A stretch of 64,000 nucleotides of DNA from Actinomycetota bacterium (GTDB lineage Bacteria > Actinomycetota > Acidimicrobiia > Acidimicrobiales > Ilumatobacteraceae): the NCBI GenBank assembly GCA_026393475.1, contig JAPLAA010000024.1:24296-88295 (forward strand). The letters run 5' to 3'. Under the pieces are notes generated by a model. It had not been told where the DNA came from, did not search any database, and saw nothing but the letters and a program-made list of their open reading frames with translations. Shown here piece by piece: positions 53,074-63,032 of the stretch (its first letter is position 1; each line of letters opens with the position of its first letter). The position numbers and the translations under genes are program-made.

Positions 53074-55712
53074 TGAGCGATACCCCGAACCCCCCCGACG
53101 ACTCCGACAGCTCCGACAGCTCCGACGGCTCCGCGACCGGGCCAGACGACATCACCTCGTCAGCCGGCCCTGGCAGCTCAGCCGGCCCGGACAGCCCGGA
53201 CAGCTCCGGCAGCCCGGAAGAGCGCGATCCGTCGCTGTCGGTGCAGCCGATCGCTCTGCAGGACGAGATGGAGCGCAGCTTCCTCGACTATGCGATGTCG
53301 GTCATCATGTCGCGCGCCCTGCCCGACGTCCGCGACGGCCTGAAGCCAGTGCACCGGCGCATCATCTGGGACATGGACGAGCAAGGGTTCCGGCCCGATC
53401 GTCCGTTCGTGAAGTCTGCTCGCGTCAGCGGCGACACGATGGCCAAGTACCACCCGCACGGTGACAGTGCCATCTACGACGCGCTGGTTCGCATGGCGCA
53501 GCCGTTCTCGCTGCGGCACCCGCTCATCGACTTCCACGGCAACTACGGGTCGCCCGACTTCGGACCGGCGGCTTCGCGCTACACCGAGTGCCGTCTCCAT
53601 CCGCTCGCGATGCAGTTGCTGGCAGACATCGACGAAGACACCGTCGACATGGTCGACACCTACGACGCGAGTCGAGTCGAGCCGACGGTGCTCCCGGCGC
53701 GGTTCCCCAACCTGCTCGTGAACGGCAGCCAGGGCATCGCCGTCGGCATGGCGACCAACATCCCTCCGCACAACCTGGGCGAGATCATCGACGCCACGGT
53801 TCACCTGATCGATCATCCCGATGCGTCGGTCGACGACCTGATGCACTTCGTGAAGGGCCCCGACTTCCCGACCGGTGGTTCGATTCTCGGGCGAGCAGGG
53901 ATCCTCGATGCGTATCGCACCGGCCGCGGCAGCGTGAAGATGCGGGCGACCGCGACCATCGAAGAGACCCGCAAAGGTGGATATCAGATCGTCGTCACCG
54001 AGCTGCCGTACCAGACGAGCTGCTCGTCGATCGCCGGTCGCATCCAGGAACTGGTCGACTCCGGTGAGCTCGACGGCATCAGCGATGTCAACGACGGTTC
54101 TGCGGGCGGCAAGACCGAGCTGGTGATCACGCTGAAGCGTGATGCGAACGCGAATGTCGTGCTCAACAACCTGTTCAAGCTCACCTCGCTGCAGACCAGC
54201 TTCGGGGTGAACATGGTGGCCCTCGTCGACGGCGTGCCCCGCACGCTCAACCTGGTCACCGCGTTGCAGGGTTACATCCGTCATCAGGTGGACGTCGTCA
54301 CGCGCCGCACCCAGTTCCGCCTCGACAAGGCCAACAAGCGCGCTCACCTGTTGGAGGGGCGCCTCAAGGCGCTCAACGTGATCGACGCGATCATCGCCCT
54401 CATCCGGTCGAGCGATGACGCCGCCTCGGCGCGGACGGCACTGATGGCCGAGCCGTACGAGTTCTCCGAGGTCCAAGCGGTCGACATCCTCGACATGCAA
54501 TTGCGTCAGCTCACCCGACTGAGCCGGATCGACCTCGAGCGCGAGATGGAAGAGGTGGCCGAACGGATCACCGAGCTGCAGAGCATCCTCGACTCGGACG
54601 AGAAGCTGCGCGGTGTGATCAAGAGCGAGATGCTCGCGATCCGCGAAGAGTTCGCCACCCCGCGCGTGTGTGCCGTGGCGTTCGACACGGGCGAGATGAG
54701 CATCGAGGACCTCGTCGAGGACAAAGAGCTCGTCATCGTGATGACGCAGGCCCAGTACGTGAAGGCCGTGCCGGCCGCGAACTTCAAGACGCAGGGCCGC
54801 GGTGGCCGCGGTGTGAGCGGGGCGAAGCTCAAGACCGACGACATCGTGCGCAACGTCATCTTCACCACGGCGCACGCGTTCCTGCTGTTCTTCAGCAACC
54901 GGGGCAAGGTCTACCGCCTGCGGGCGATGGACATCCCCGAGCGTGAGCGCACGGCGAAGGGCATGCCGATCGTCAACCTGCTGCCGTTGCAGGCCGGCGA
55001 GACGATCGAGGCGATCATCGACACCCGCGACTTCGCCGGTGAGCGCAACCTGTTCTTCGCCACCCGCAACGGCACGGTGAAGAAGACCGCGTTCAACGAG
55101 TACGACTCGTCGCGCCGTGACGGTCTGATCGCGATCAACCTGCGCGACGGTGACGAGCTGGTGAAGGTGATCGAGACCAGCGGCACCGACGACATCTTCA
55201 TGGTGGCCCGCAGCGGCATGACCATCCGGTTCAACGAGGACGAGGTGCGCCCGATGGGCCGAAACGCGGGCGGTGTCCGCGGCATGAAGCTCCGTCCCGG
55301 CGACGAGGTGGTCAGCGTCGACGTCGCTCGTAACGACACGGCGATCCTGTTGATCACCGAGTCGGGATACGGCAAGCGCACCGATCTCGACAAGTTCAAC
55401 ACCCAGGGCCGTGGCGGCATCGGCGTGATCGGGATCAAGCTCACCGGCAAGAAGGGCAAGGTCGTCGCCGCGTTCATGGTCGGTCAGGACGACGACATCG
55501 TGGCCGTGTCGAGTGGCGGTGTGATGATCCGCATGGCGGTGAGCGACATCAGTTCGCAGGGCCGCGACGCCACGGGCGTGCGGTTGATGAGCCTCGACGA
55601 CGGCCAGATCGTCGCCTCGGTCGCCCCGATCCTCGCCAGCGACGACGAGGTCGACGGCGGCGATGAGGTCGATGCCGGCGATGAGGTCGATGAGGTCGAT
55701 GCCGGCGACTGA
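53073..55712 (+). CDS. gyrA: DNA gyrase subunit A
   Basis: An 879-residue protein. The first ~45 residues are Ser/Asp/Pro-rich and disordered, an extension relative to usual starts. The breakage-reunion domain begins at [45 protein letters not shown] is the quinolone-determining region (Ser present, the susceptible-type residue in many species) and the catalytic Tyr is in ASRYTECRL. The C-terminal beta-pinwheel has the GyrA box [10 protein letters not shown] (about residue 575) and repeats of it. The end is acidic and repetitive ([12 protein letters not shown]). It cuts and rejoins DNA. Confidence 0.98.
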
Positions 55713-55820
55713 TCGCCCTGCGTTCGGGACTCACGTCCCCTGATCGCGCCCTGAGGCGCCCGTCGCGTGCCGGTCGAGAGCCGGTCGAGAGCCCGTGGGG
55801 TCGAGTCAGGGAGGTGCACC

Positions 55821-56144
55821 GTGCGACGAACGCGCGAGGCGGTGGCGGATCGGGGCAGCATGGTGCTCCTGGTGACGGTGGCGGTCGTGATCGCGGCGAC
55901 GGCGGCCGTGGCGACCGCCGAGCTGGGGGTGGCGATGGTGCAGCGACAACGGGCCCAGACCGCGGCCGATGCGGCGGCGCTGGCCGCCGTCGATGGGGGC
56001 ATGGGGGCGGCAGCACGTCTCGCGTCTCGCAACGGGGGCCGGTTGGTCGGCTTCGTCGAGCGGACGTCCGTGGTGACGGTGACCGTCAGGGTCGGTGACG
56101 CCGTCGCGACCGCGAGCGCGACGGACGATCCGAGCAGTCCGTGA
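55821..56144 (+). CDS. Small TadE-like membrane protein
   Basis: A 107-residue protein from GTG 55821 with GGAGG upstream. DRGSMVLLVTVAVVIAATAAVATAELGVAMVQRQRAQTAADAAALAA is a TadE/TadG-type pilin-like N-terminal helix with the Gly-Ser processing-like site and the following AADAAALAA segment. TadE-like proteins belong to tight-adherence pilus or secretion systems, but no other tad gene is visible. The location between gyrA and the DUF3566 gene is not the usual one. The function is unknown. Confidence 0.65.
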   Translation: MRRTREAVADRGSMVLLVTVAVVIAATAAVATAELGVAMVQRQRAQTAADAAALAAVDGGMGAAARLASRNGGRLVGFVERTSVVTVTVRVGDAVATASATDDPSSP

Positions 56145-56195
56145 TCCAGCAGCCCGTGATCCAGCGGCCCCTGATCCAGCGGCCCCTGATCGTCG
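56142..56195. repeat. Four 15-bp repeats that re-create the stop codon in frame
   Basis: The TadE-like stop TGA (56142) recurs at 56157, 56172 and 56187, each followed by TCCAGC(A/G)GCCC. The period is 15, so all TGA are in the same frame as the gene. Confidence 0.95.
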
Positions 56196-56256
56196 GCCAC
56201 AGATGTCGATCCGAGGCGCGCCTGTCGGTGCGGCCCGGTTCTCTAAGCTCGTCGGC

Positions 56257-57477
56257 GTGACCACCGGCGATCCCAGCGCACCGAAGCCGACTCCGGCGCG
56301 CACCGCGAGCCGTGTGGTCCCGAAGAAGGCGAGTGCCAAGCCGACTGCCAAGACCGCAACAGCGGGCGCCGGCACCCGCGAACCGAAGCTCTCGGCGTCC
56401 AAGGCGGGCTCTGCGGGTGCGGGGGGTGCTGGGAGTGCTGGGGGTGCTGGAGGATCGGCATCCAAGCGTGGCGTTCCGGCCACGACCGGTGCCGACGACA
56501 TCCTCGACCGGCTGGCCAAGTTGGGTGAGGCCCCCGCCGTCGTCGACGACCCGTCCGACGCGATGCCCCTGCCCACGATCGTCGAGGCCGACCCCACGTA
56601 CCCACCGCTGTCGGTCCCGGCCGCCGCCGTATCGGGAGGCGACGTACTCGATCGGGAGTCCGATGCGAGCGAGGGTCAGTCCACCGACGGCACGCCGCGT
56701 CCAGCCGGCACCACTGGCACCGCCGACGAACCCTCGGAGACCGACGACGCCGGTGCGATCCGGGCCGCGGCGACGGAGCTCGTCCTGGTGCCCGTCCTGG
56801 TGCCCGTCCTGGTGCCCGAGGACCGGACCGCCGTGTCCGCCGATCTGCCGACCGCGCTCGTGACGACCCCGGAGGTCGAGGCCCTCGCGCCGTCGCCGGA
56901 GCACACGGAGATCGTCCCGGTGATCCCGATCGAAGCGCCCGTGCACGAGGTGGTCACGGGCAGTCCCGGCGAGACCAGCCCCGACGAGACCAGCGGCGTG
57001 GTGCTGCCGAAGCGGCCCCTGCGGGCACCGGTGCTGTTCCGTCGGGCCAAACCACGGGTGCGCCGGGTGACCCGAGTCGTCCGTCACGTCGACACGTGGA
57101 GCGTGTTCAAAGTGGCGCTCGTGTTCAACGTGATGCTGTACCTCGTGTGCCTCACGTCGGGCGTGCTGTTGTGGAACGTCGCCCATGCGACGGGCACGGT
57201 CGACAACGTCGAGAAGTTCTTCGAGCAGTTCGGCTGGGAGAGCTTCGAGTTCAAGGGCGGCGAGATCTACCACAACGCCTGGATCGGCGGCCTGTTCGTG
57301 TCGATCGGCCTCACCGGCTTCGCCGTGCTGATGGCGACGCTGTTCAATCTGATCACCGATCTGGTCGGCGGCATCCGGGTGAGCGTGTTGGAGGAGGAGG
57401 TCGTGGCGAAGCCGAGGGGGACGCAGGCGACCATCGCCTCGTCACCCGACGCCACGGGCGGCTCGACCCGGCCCTGA
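56257..57477 (+). CDS. DUF3566 membrane protein
   Basis: About 406 residues from GTG 56257 (alternatives: ATG 56203, start 56095). A long Ala/Gly/Pro-rich, probably disordered N-terminal region (residues 1-270) includes repeat-encoded GSAGGAGG and VLVPVLVPVLVP. The C-terminal ~130 residues are DUF3566: HVDTWSVFKVALVFNVMLYLVCLTSGVLLWNVA, NVEKFFEQFG and a second helix LFVSIGLTGFAVLMATLFNLITDLVGG. In Mycobacterium the corresponding gene follows gyrA (Rv0007, from memory) and is essential-like with unknown role. The conserved linkage to gyrA is seen here with one TadE-like gene inserted. Confidence 0.85.
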   Translation: MTTGDPSAPKPTPARTASRVVPKKASAKPTAKTATAGAGTREPKLSASKAGSAGAGGAGSAGGAGGSASKRGVPATTGADDILDRLAKLGEAPAVVDDPSDAMPLPTIVEADPTYPPLSVPAAAVSGGDVLDRESDASEGQSTDGTPRPAGTTGTADEPSETDDAGAIRAAATELVLVPVLVPVLVPEDRTAVSADLPTALVTTPEVEALAPSPEHTEIVPVIPIEAPVHEVVTGSPGETSPDETSGVVLPKRPLRAPVLFRRAKPRVRRVTRVVRHVDTWSVFKVALVFNVMLYLVCLTSGVLLWNVAHATGTVDNVEKFFEQFGWESFEFKGGEIYHNAWIGGLFVSIGLTGFAVLMATLFNLITDLVGGIRVSVLEEEVVAKPRGTQATIASSPDATGGSTRP

Positions 57478-57552
57478 ACGCCCCGTCGCGAGGTCGCCGA
57501 TCCTGGTTGAGTGTTTGCTCGCGCGCCCGATAGCCTGGCGAATCGCTACAGC

Positions 57553-57629
57553 GGGGCTATAGCTCAGTCGGTTAGAGCGCATCCCTGATAAGGATGAGGT
57601 CACAAGTTCGATTCTTGTTAGCCCCACCA
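57553..57629 (+). tRNA. tRNA-Ile (GAT anticodon)
   Basis: A 77-nt cloverleaf with encoded CCA: acceptor GGGGCTA (57553-57559) pairs with TAGCCCC (57619-57625); D-arm GCTC...GAGC; anticodon stem CATCC/GGATG with loop CTGATAA, anticodon GAT at 57587-57589; T-arm ACAAG-TTCGATT-CTTGT. tRNA-Ile downstream of gyrA is the usual actinobacterial arrangement, but the tRNA-Ala that often follows was not found in the next 200 bp. Confidence 0.97.
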
Positions 57630-57657
57630 CCGCACACGCACCTGGTAGACGATGTCC

Positions 57658-57679
57658 GAGGCCCCCGCACGGGGGCCTC
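57658..57679 (+). terminator. Hairpin after tRNA-Ile
   Basis: A perfect 9-bp stem (57658-57666 with 57671-57679, arm GAGGCCCCC) with loop GCAC, 29 bp after the tRNA. A likely terminator; the T-tract is weak. Confidence 0.75.
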
Positions 57680-57821
57680 CGTCGTTCCCGGGTCATCGCC
57701 GGCAACGCGAGCGCGGCGAGCCGCATCGACGTCAGCTGGAGCGCATCGTGTTCGAGCATCGGACATCCCTCGACCGCTGAGCCGGTGGGTCGACACGTCA
57801 GCGCTGCGGGTCGGGTCGGAT

Positions 57822-59801
57822 ATGGTCGGCGTCGTGGAGTGCACTCGAGCGGAGGACGGCCCGGCTCGAGCGTCGACGCGTCGACGTGTCGTCGCAGGTC
57901 TCGTCTCAGCGGTCCTGATCGGGGCGCTGCTGTCGTTCGCGCCGGCCATGGCGACGCCGGCGTTCGCTCGATCGGGCGACGACGCGACGACGGATGCGGC
58001 ACGCGAACTGGCCGAGCGGTACGCCCCGGTCGTGGGCCTGCAGACCCAGCGTGAGCCGTGCGGCCCCGGCGAGCCGTATCTCCCCACGAGCGCGCTCGAG
58101 GTGACCGAACAGCCGGGGGTGATGCTGCGCGATGCGTCGGGCCGGGTGATCACCGAGGCGCCGTCGGCCGCCGATCTCGCCGCCGCGTCCGACGACTGGC
58201 ACATCGACTACCCCGGCGACGCGCTGCGACCGGGCTGCGACTTCGAACGCTGGCTCCGGTCGCTGGGACCGCCCGCGACGGCGGTGCACGCGAGGGTGGT
58301 GGTCCCGGCGGACCATCCCGATCGGGTGGTCGTGCAGTACTGGTTCTTCTGGATCTACAACGAGTGGAACAACCTCCACGAGGGCGACTGGGAGATGATG
58401 CAGCTCGTCTTCGAGGCCCGGTCGCCCGAGGAGGCGCTCGCGTCCTCGCCGATCAGCATGGGCCTGTCGCAGCACGAGGGAGCCGAACGCGCCGAGTGGA
58501 GCGACGTACAGCTGCGCGACGAGCGGCCGGTGGTGTTCCCAGCCGGCGGGTCGCACGCGATGTTCTTCGACCAGGACCGGTTCCTGGGCAAGAGTGCTGA
58601 TGCCGGCTTCGGCTGCGACGACACCCGCGCGCCCACCACGTTCGTCACGCCGGAGGTGATCATGCTGCCGGCGGTCGATGCCGTCGGGGACGACGCGTGG
58701 CTGCAGTGGACCGGTCGGTGGGGCGAGCGTCATCCCAGTTTCAAGAACGGCCCCACGGGCCCGATCGACAAGGGTTCGTGGGACGACCCGATCGGCTGGA
58801 TCGACGGTGCGCGCACGCACAGCCTGCGCGCCCCCGACTTCGGCAACGACGTCACCGACTTCTTCTGCACCGCGACCGAGCGCGTCTCGTTGCTGCTGGT
58901 GCACTGGTTCGACACCCCGTGGTTGTTCGCCTCGACGCTGCTCGCCGTCATCGCCGTGTTCGTCCTCGTCGGCCGCCGCACTCGCTGGTCACCGCGCGTG
59001 CTGCAGCCGATGGTGGCCCGTCGCCGCAGCGGGCAGATCGTGGCGTCGGCCGCGGCGTTGCTGGTGCGCGATCGGCGACGATTCGCGCCGGTCATGACGG
59101 CGGTGTTCGCCGCCGGCCTCCTGGCCGCCCTGGTGCGCCAGGTGCTCCTGCGCGTCGCCGTGTTCGGCGACGCGAACCGCCTGCTCGACGGCGATTCGGT
59201 GTCGCAGGTGTTCTTCGCGCTCCTCAGCGGCGCGATCGTGGTGGTGCCGGTGGGCATCGTCGCCGCCTCCGTCTCGACCGCGATCGCTGTTCGCACCGAC
59301 GGCGCCGTCGAGCCGCAGTCGATCCGTACGTTGCTACGTGATCGGGGCGTCTGGAGTGCTGCGGTGTTCGTCGTGCTGTTCGCGGTGCTGCTCGGTCCGC
59401 TCACGTTCGTGATCGGCGCGTTGGTGGTCGCCCGGTGGGGGGTCGCTCCGGTGGTCGCGCTGCGGCAGCGTCGAGTCGCAGGCTCGTTGCGCCGTTCGGC
59501 GTCGCTCAGCAAGGGACAGCGGGTGCGGTGCGGCACCCTGCTCGTCAGCGCCGCGCTCGTGGCGACCTTGCTGGGCCCGCTCCTCGGTTCGTTGATCCTG
59601 ATCGCGGTCGGCACGTCGTTCGGTGTGGTGAACGTCGTGTCGGCGGCAGTGTCGGCGATCACGGTCCCGTGGCTCGCGATCGTCGAGGTGATGCTGCACG
59701 GCGATCTGCTCTCGCGGACCGAGGACGCGACCACCGATCCGACGACGGATCCTGCAGGCGACCGTGCGGATGCCGCCGGAGCCGCCTCGATCACGGTGTG
59801 A
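57822..59801 (+). CDS. Vps62-like exported membrane protein
   Basis: A 659-residue protein from ATG 57822; GTG 57834 is possible. A signal or anchor helix (about residues 27-48) precedes an extracellular region with RYAPVVGLQTQ, DWHIDYPGD, VVVQYWFFWIYNEWNNLHEGDWEMMQLVF and SQHEGAERAEWSDV, all typical of Vps62-related proteins. GSHAMFFDQDRFLG and WGERHPSFKNGPTGP follow. The last third is membrane-embedded, with about six helices. The Vps62-like domain is of unknown function in bacteria. The gene follows tRNA-Ile and has no clear partner. Confidence 0.8.
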   Translation: MVGVVECTRAEDGPARASTRRRVVAGLVSAVLIGALLSFAPAMATPAFARSGDDATTDAARELAERYAPVVGLQTQREPCGPGEPYLPTSALEVTEQPGVMLRDASGRVITEAPSAADLAAASDDWHIDYPGDALRPGCDFERWLRSLGPPATAVHARVVVPADHPDRVVVQYWFFWIYNEWNNLHEGDWEMMQLVFEARSPEEALASSPISMGLSQHEGAERAEWSDVQLRDERPVVFPAGGSHAMFFDQDRFLGKSADAGFGCDDTRAPTTFVTPEVIMLPAVDAVGDDAWLQWTGRWGERHPSFKNGPTGPIDKGSWDDPIGWIDGARTHSLRAPDFGNDVTDFFCTATERVSLLLVHWFDTPWLFASTLLAVIAVFVLVGRRTRWSPRVLQPMVARRRSGQIVASAAALLVRDRRRFAPVMTAVFAAGLLAALVRQVLLRVAVFGDANRLLDGDSVSQVFFALLSGAIVVVPVGIVAASVSTAIAVRTDGAVEPQSIRTLLRDRGVWSAAVFVVLFAVLLGPLTFVIGALVVARWGVAPVVALRQRRVAGSLRRSASLSKGQRVRCGTLLVSAALVATLLGPLLGSLILIAVGTSFGVVNVVSAAVSAITVPWLAIVEVMLHGDLLSRTEDATTDPTTDPAGDRADAAGAASITV

Positions 59802-59853
59802 CGCCGCCGAGGGCTGACGGCCCCGGCAGCGGTGGCGCCGGTGCGGCGGTTCG

Positions 59854-60330
59854 TCAGCTCGCGTCGGCGGCGGCGACCATCGCGGCGATGTCGAGCTTGG
59901 TCATCGACATCATCGCTGCCATGGCGCGCTGGACCCGCGCCGGATCGGGGTCGGTCAGCAGCTCCACCAGACCGGCGGGGACCACCTGCCACGACAGCCC
60001 GAACCGGTCCTTGCACCAACCGCACGGCCCCTCCGAGCCACCGTCGGCGGTGAGCGCCGTCCAGTACCGATCGACCTCGGCCTGATCGGCGCAGTCGACG
60101 AGGAGTGAGATCGCCTCGTCGAAGGTGAATTGCGGACCACCGTTGATCGCGGTGTGACGCTGGCCGTCGAGCTCGAACTCCACGGTGAGCACCATGCCGG
60201 CCGGTCGCATCCCTCCCTCGCCGTAGTGGCTGACGTTGGTGATGCGCGAGTTCGGGAAGACCGAGCAGTAGAACTCGGCGGCCTCGAGGGCCTGGTCGTC
60301 GAACCACAGGTTGGGGATGATGCGGGGCAC
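59854..60330 (-). CDS. PhnB-like VOC superfamily protein
   Basis: A 158-residue protein from GTG 60330 (MPRIIPNLWFDDQALEAAEFYCSVFPNSRI), with GAGGAG upstream; the ORF continuing to 63114 is a shadow. INGGPQFTFDEAISLLVDCADQAEVDRYWTAL and GWCKDRFGLSWQVVP are the standard PhnB/3-demethylubiquinone-methyltransferase-like signatures. These VOC proteins are often annotated as glyoxalases; the actual substrate is unknown. It is divergent from the patatin gene. Confidence 0.88.
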   Translation of the reverse strand: MPRIIPNLWFDDQALEAAEFYCSVFPNSRITNVSHYGEGGMRPAGMVLTVEFELDGQRHTAINGGPQFTFDEAISLLVDCADQAEVDRYWTALTADGGSEGPCGWCKDRFGLSWQVVPAGLVELLTDPDPARVQRAMAAMMSMTKLDIAAMVAAADAS

Positions 60331-60432
60331 AGCTTTCGTCTCCTCGGGTGCATCGATCACGTCGTGTGCATCGATGATGTCACCGACAGACGGCGGACGA
60401 GCCGACGAATCATCGCCGGTACGATCGAGCAC

Positions 60433-61254
60433 ATGCGTCGAGCGTTCGTCCTTGGCGGTGGTGGCAAGTGGGGTGCGGTCGAGGTCGGGATGCTGCAGGC
60501 GCTCGTCGACCGCGGCATCTCGCCGCAGCTCGTCCTCGGGTGCTCGATCGGGTCGCTCAACGGCGCGGTCTTCGCCGCTGATCCCACCGCAGCCGGTGTC
60601 GAACGGCTGCGTCGGATGTGGGTGGACCAGGCGCCCGACATCATCGCCGATGCTCGGGTTCGCGACCGGGTGCGTTCCTTCGTGGGCCGGCGTCCCTACC
60701 TCTACGACTCCCACGGTCTGCGCGAGATGGTGACGTCGGTGCTGGGTGGCCGTCTGATCGAGGACCTCGTCGTGCCGTTCGAGTGCGTGGCGGCTCGCAT
60801 CGAGGATGCGACCGAGCACTGGTTCGTCGACGGGCCCGTGGTCGACGCGGTCATCGCCTCCAGTGCGATCCCTGGTCTGTTCCCCGCGGCGACGGTGAAC
60901 GGTGAGCACTTCTACGACGGCGGCCTCGTCAACTCCATCCCGCTCGATCGGGCGGTCGCCCTCGGCGCGACGGAGATCTGGGTGCTCCAGGTCGGTCGCG
61001 TCGAACAGGCGTTGCAACCCGCGCAGCGTCTGTACGAGTCGGCGTTGGTGGCCTTCGAGATCTCGCGTCGGCACCGGTTCACCACCGCGCTCGAGGGACT
61101 CCCCGATGACGTCGAGGTGCACGTCGTGCCGAGTGGTCACCGCCTGGCGATGGACGATCGACGTCAACTCCAGTGGCGTCGTGTCGCCGATGCGGCAGAC
61201 CTCATCGACAACGCGCGCGCGGCGACGGCGGCGTACCTCGATCAGCTCGGCTGA
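60433..61254 (+). CDS. Patatin-like phospholipase
   Basis: A 273-residue protein from ATG 60433. The oxyanion motif is GGGGKWGA (about residues 8-15), the nucleophile elbow is GCSIGSLNG with the Ser, and the catalytic Asp is in YDGGLVN (the DGG motif). It should hydrolyse acyl esters of phospholipids or other lipids. No signal peptide is seen, so it is cytoplasmic or secreted by another route. Its 3' end overlaps the convergent membrane-protein gene by 13 bp. Confidence 0.92.
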   Translation: MRRAFVLGGGGKWGAVEVGMLQALVDRGISPQLVLGCSIGSLNGAVFAADPTAAGVERLRRMWVDQAPDIIADARVRDRVRSFVGRRPYLYDSHGLREMVTSVLGGRLIEDLVVPFECVAARIEDATEHWFVDGPVVDAVIASSAIPGLFPAATVNGEHFYDGGLVNSIPLDRAVALGATEIWVLQVGRVEQALQPAQRLYESALVAFEISRRHRFTTALEGLPDDVEVHVVPSGHRLAMDDRRQLQWRRVADAADLIDNARAATAAYLDQLG

Positions 61255-62945
61255 GCGCGTGCCGTCGAGGTCGCCGAGCGGCGCTCGGCGAGTGCCTCGC
61301 GCACGGCGTCGATCGGGCCGACGACCTCTTCCGACGGATCGCGCGTCGACCGGAACCGATCGAACAGAGCGATCAGCAGCGACAACAGCAGCATGAAGAA
61401 CAGCGTGTTCAGCGCCGGTGCGTCCGAGTCGCGCACCGGTCCGAAGACCGAGTCGATGACGACGAGGCCGACGTTGATGGCGAGGGTTGCGACGAAAGCA
61501 CCGGCAGCGGTCGTCCAGGTGGTGCCTCTCCTGCTGCGCAACCACTGGGTGACCGCTGCGTTCAGCACGACGAGGACGGCGACGCCGATGGCGAGGCGGA
61601 GGTTGGTCGATCGGACGTCGGGGAGGACCTGGGCGAAGATGACCCCGATGAGGGCGAGCAGCACGATCTTCTCGATCAGCACCATCGACCAGAACCGCTC
61701 CCGCACGACGGCCGCGGAGATGGCTGGCGGCTGGTGTCGGTCGACATCGACCGTGAACGTCCAGTCGTTCGCGGGTACGTCGTTGCGTCGACGCCATCCG
61801 AACGCGCTCGCTGCGACCGCAATGGCACCGAGCACCGCCCACATCCAGGGATGAGCTGCCATGAAATCGGTGAAGTCGTTCTGTGCGATGTGGATCCACC
61901 ACTCCTGCGGCAGCTTCACGAACACCCAGATGAATCCGGCCATACCGACGACCGCGGTGGGCGACAGGCGGAGCGGGTTCCAGCGTGTGCGCACCGCTTC
62001 GTAGGCGATGAAGAAGTACTCGAAGGTGTTCGCGAACACCAGCAGCAACCAGCGCTGACTGAGCAGCTCGAACAGCACGACGCCGACGAGCCGGTAGAGG
62101 TACAGGAAACGGGCGACACCGAAGGCCACCGGGTCGTGCCAGTTCCGCATCGTCGAGAAATACGCGATCGCCAGGTAGTAGACGTCGAGCGCCTTGTCGT
62201 AGGTCTGATAGCCCTCGAGCGGATCGTCCGTGAAGGCCTGGAAGATCGTCTGGTCGGCCGCGTCGATGACGAGGCAGGCGATGATCGCAGGGAGGGGAAA
62301 GCGCGGGATGGCGAGCGGTACGAAGAACCGCAACAGCACCACGGTGGTGAAGACGACGCCGGCCATGCCCCACGGCGGCGGCGGTGGTGTCGCCGGACCG
62401 GCCTGCTGTTGAGGCATCTGCTGTTGACCTGCCTGCTGCTGCGCCGCGTAGTGCTGGGCAGCGAACTGCTGGGCCGCCTGCTGTTGAGCCGCGAACTGTT
62501 GGGCCTCGACGTGGAGACGGACCGAGTCGGCCTGCGCCCGGGCGTGTGCGGCCTCGGCCTGCTGCCGTTCGAGGCGCGTCGACAACGAATGGAACAGCGC
62601 GTCGCCGCCGATCGCGACGACCACGTAGACGAGGGCGCCGACGAGCACCGACACGTCGAGCACCGACGCTTCGCCGATCGTTCGCGTGGGGAAGATGCCC
62701 CGGAACGGCTGCATCGCGGCGTCGGCGTTGCGATACACCCACCTCGTGAACGAGGCGTCGGTGCTCGCACCGAACAGCCGGAGGACGAACGTGAGCATCA
62801 GCAGCACCACGATCGCGATCGCGATCACGTAGAGCGCCCGGACCACGAACCGGCCGATGCGCAAGAAGGTGGGCACGGGGGAGGTCTCGGCCGCGCGTGC
62901 ACGGCGCTCGAACTCCTCGACGGTGGGGACGGACGGTTGGGTCAC
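61242..62945 (-). CDS. Multi-helix membrane protein with YggT-like N-terminus and Gln/Ala-rich loop
   Basis: About 567 residues from GTG 62945 (MTQPSVPTVEEFERRARA); GTG 62984 is an alternative. The first ~150 residues, with FRGIFP and flanking helices (LLMLTFVLRLFGAS...; VLDVSVLVGALVYVVVAIGGD), resemble the YggT family. A Gln/Ala-rich hydrophilic loop (QQ/AQQ repeats, about residues 138-182) follows. The rest contains about seven more helices with aromatic-rich loops (YQTYDKALDVYYLAIAYF, WLLLVFANTFEYFFIAYEAV). No enzyme motif was found. It is divergent from the META lipoprotein by 87 bp. Confidence 0.7.
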   Translation of the reverse strand: MTQPSVPTVEEFERRARAAETSPVPTFLRIGRFVVRALYVIAIAIVVLLMLTFVLRLFGASTDASFTRWVYRNADAAMQPFRGIFPTRTIGEASVLDVSVLVGALVYVVVAIGGDALFHSLSTRLERQQAEAAHARAQADSVRLHVEAQQFAAQQQAAQQFAAQHYAAQQQAGQQQMPQQQAGPATPPPPPWGMAGVVFTTVVLLRFFVPLAIPRFPLPAIIACLVIDAADQTIFQAFTDDPLEGYQTYDKALDVYYLAIAYFSTMRNWHDPVAFGVARFLYLYRLVGVVLFELLSQRWLLLVFANTFEYFFIAYEAVRTRWNPLRLSPTAVVGMAGFIWVFVKLPQEWWIHIAQNDFTDFMAAHPWMWAVLGAIAVAASAFGWRRRNDVPANDWTFTVDVDRHQPPAISAAVVRERFWSMVLIEKIVLLALIGVIFAQVLPDVRSTNLRLAIGVAVLVVLNAAVTQWLRSRRGTTWTTAAGAFVATLAINVGLVVIDSVFGPVRDSDAPALNTLFFMLLLSLLIALFDRFRSTRDPSEEVVGPIDAVREALAERRSATSTARAQPS

Positions 62946-63032
62946 GTCCGCACGATATTCGCTGGCGGCGGCCCGTCGATCCACCCGGAACGGGTGGCCC
63001 CACGAGATCGGGCCCGTCCATAGGCTGGGGCC

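Noticed and set aside
57594..57821. Start of the Vps62-like gene inside the tRNA
   Set aside because: The in-frame open sequence begins within tRNA-Ile; ATG 57822 just before the signal peptide is a better start.
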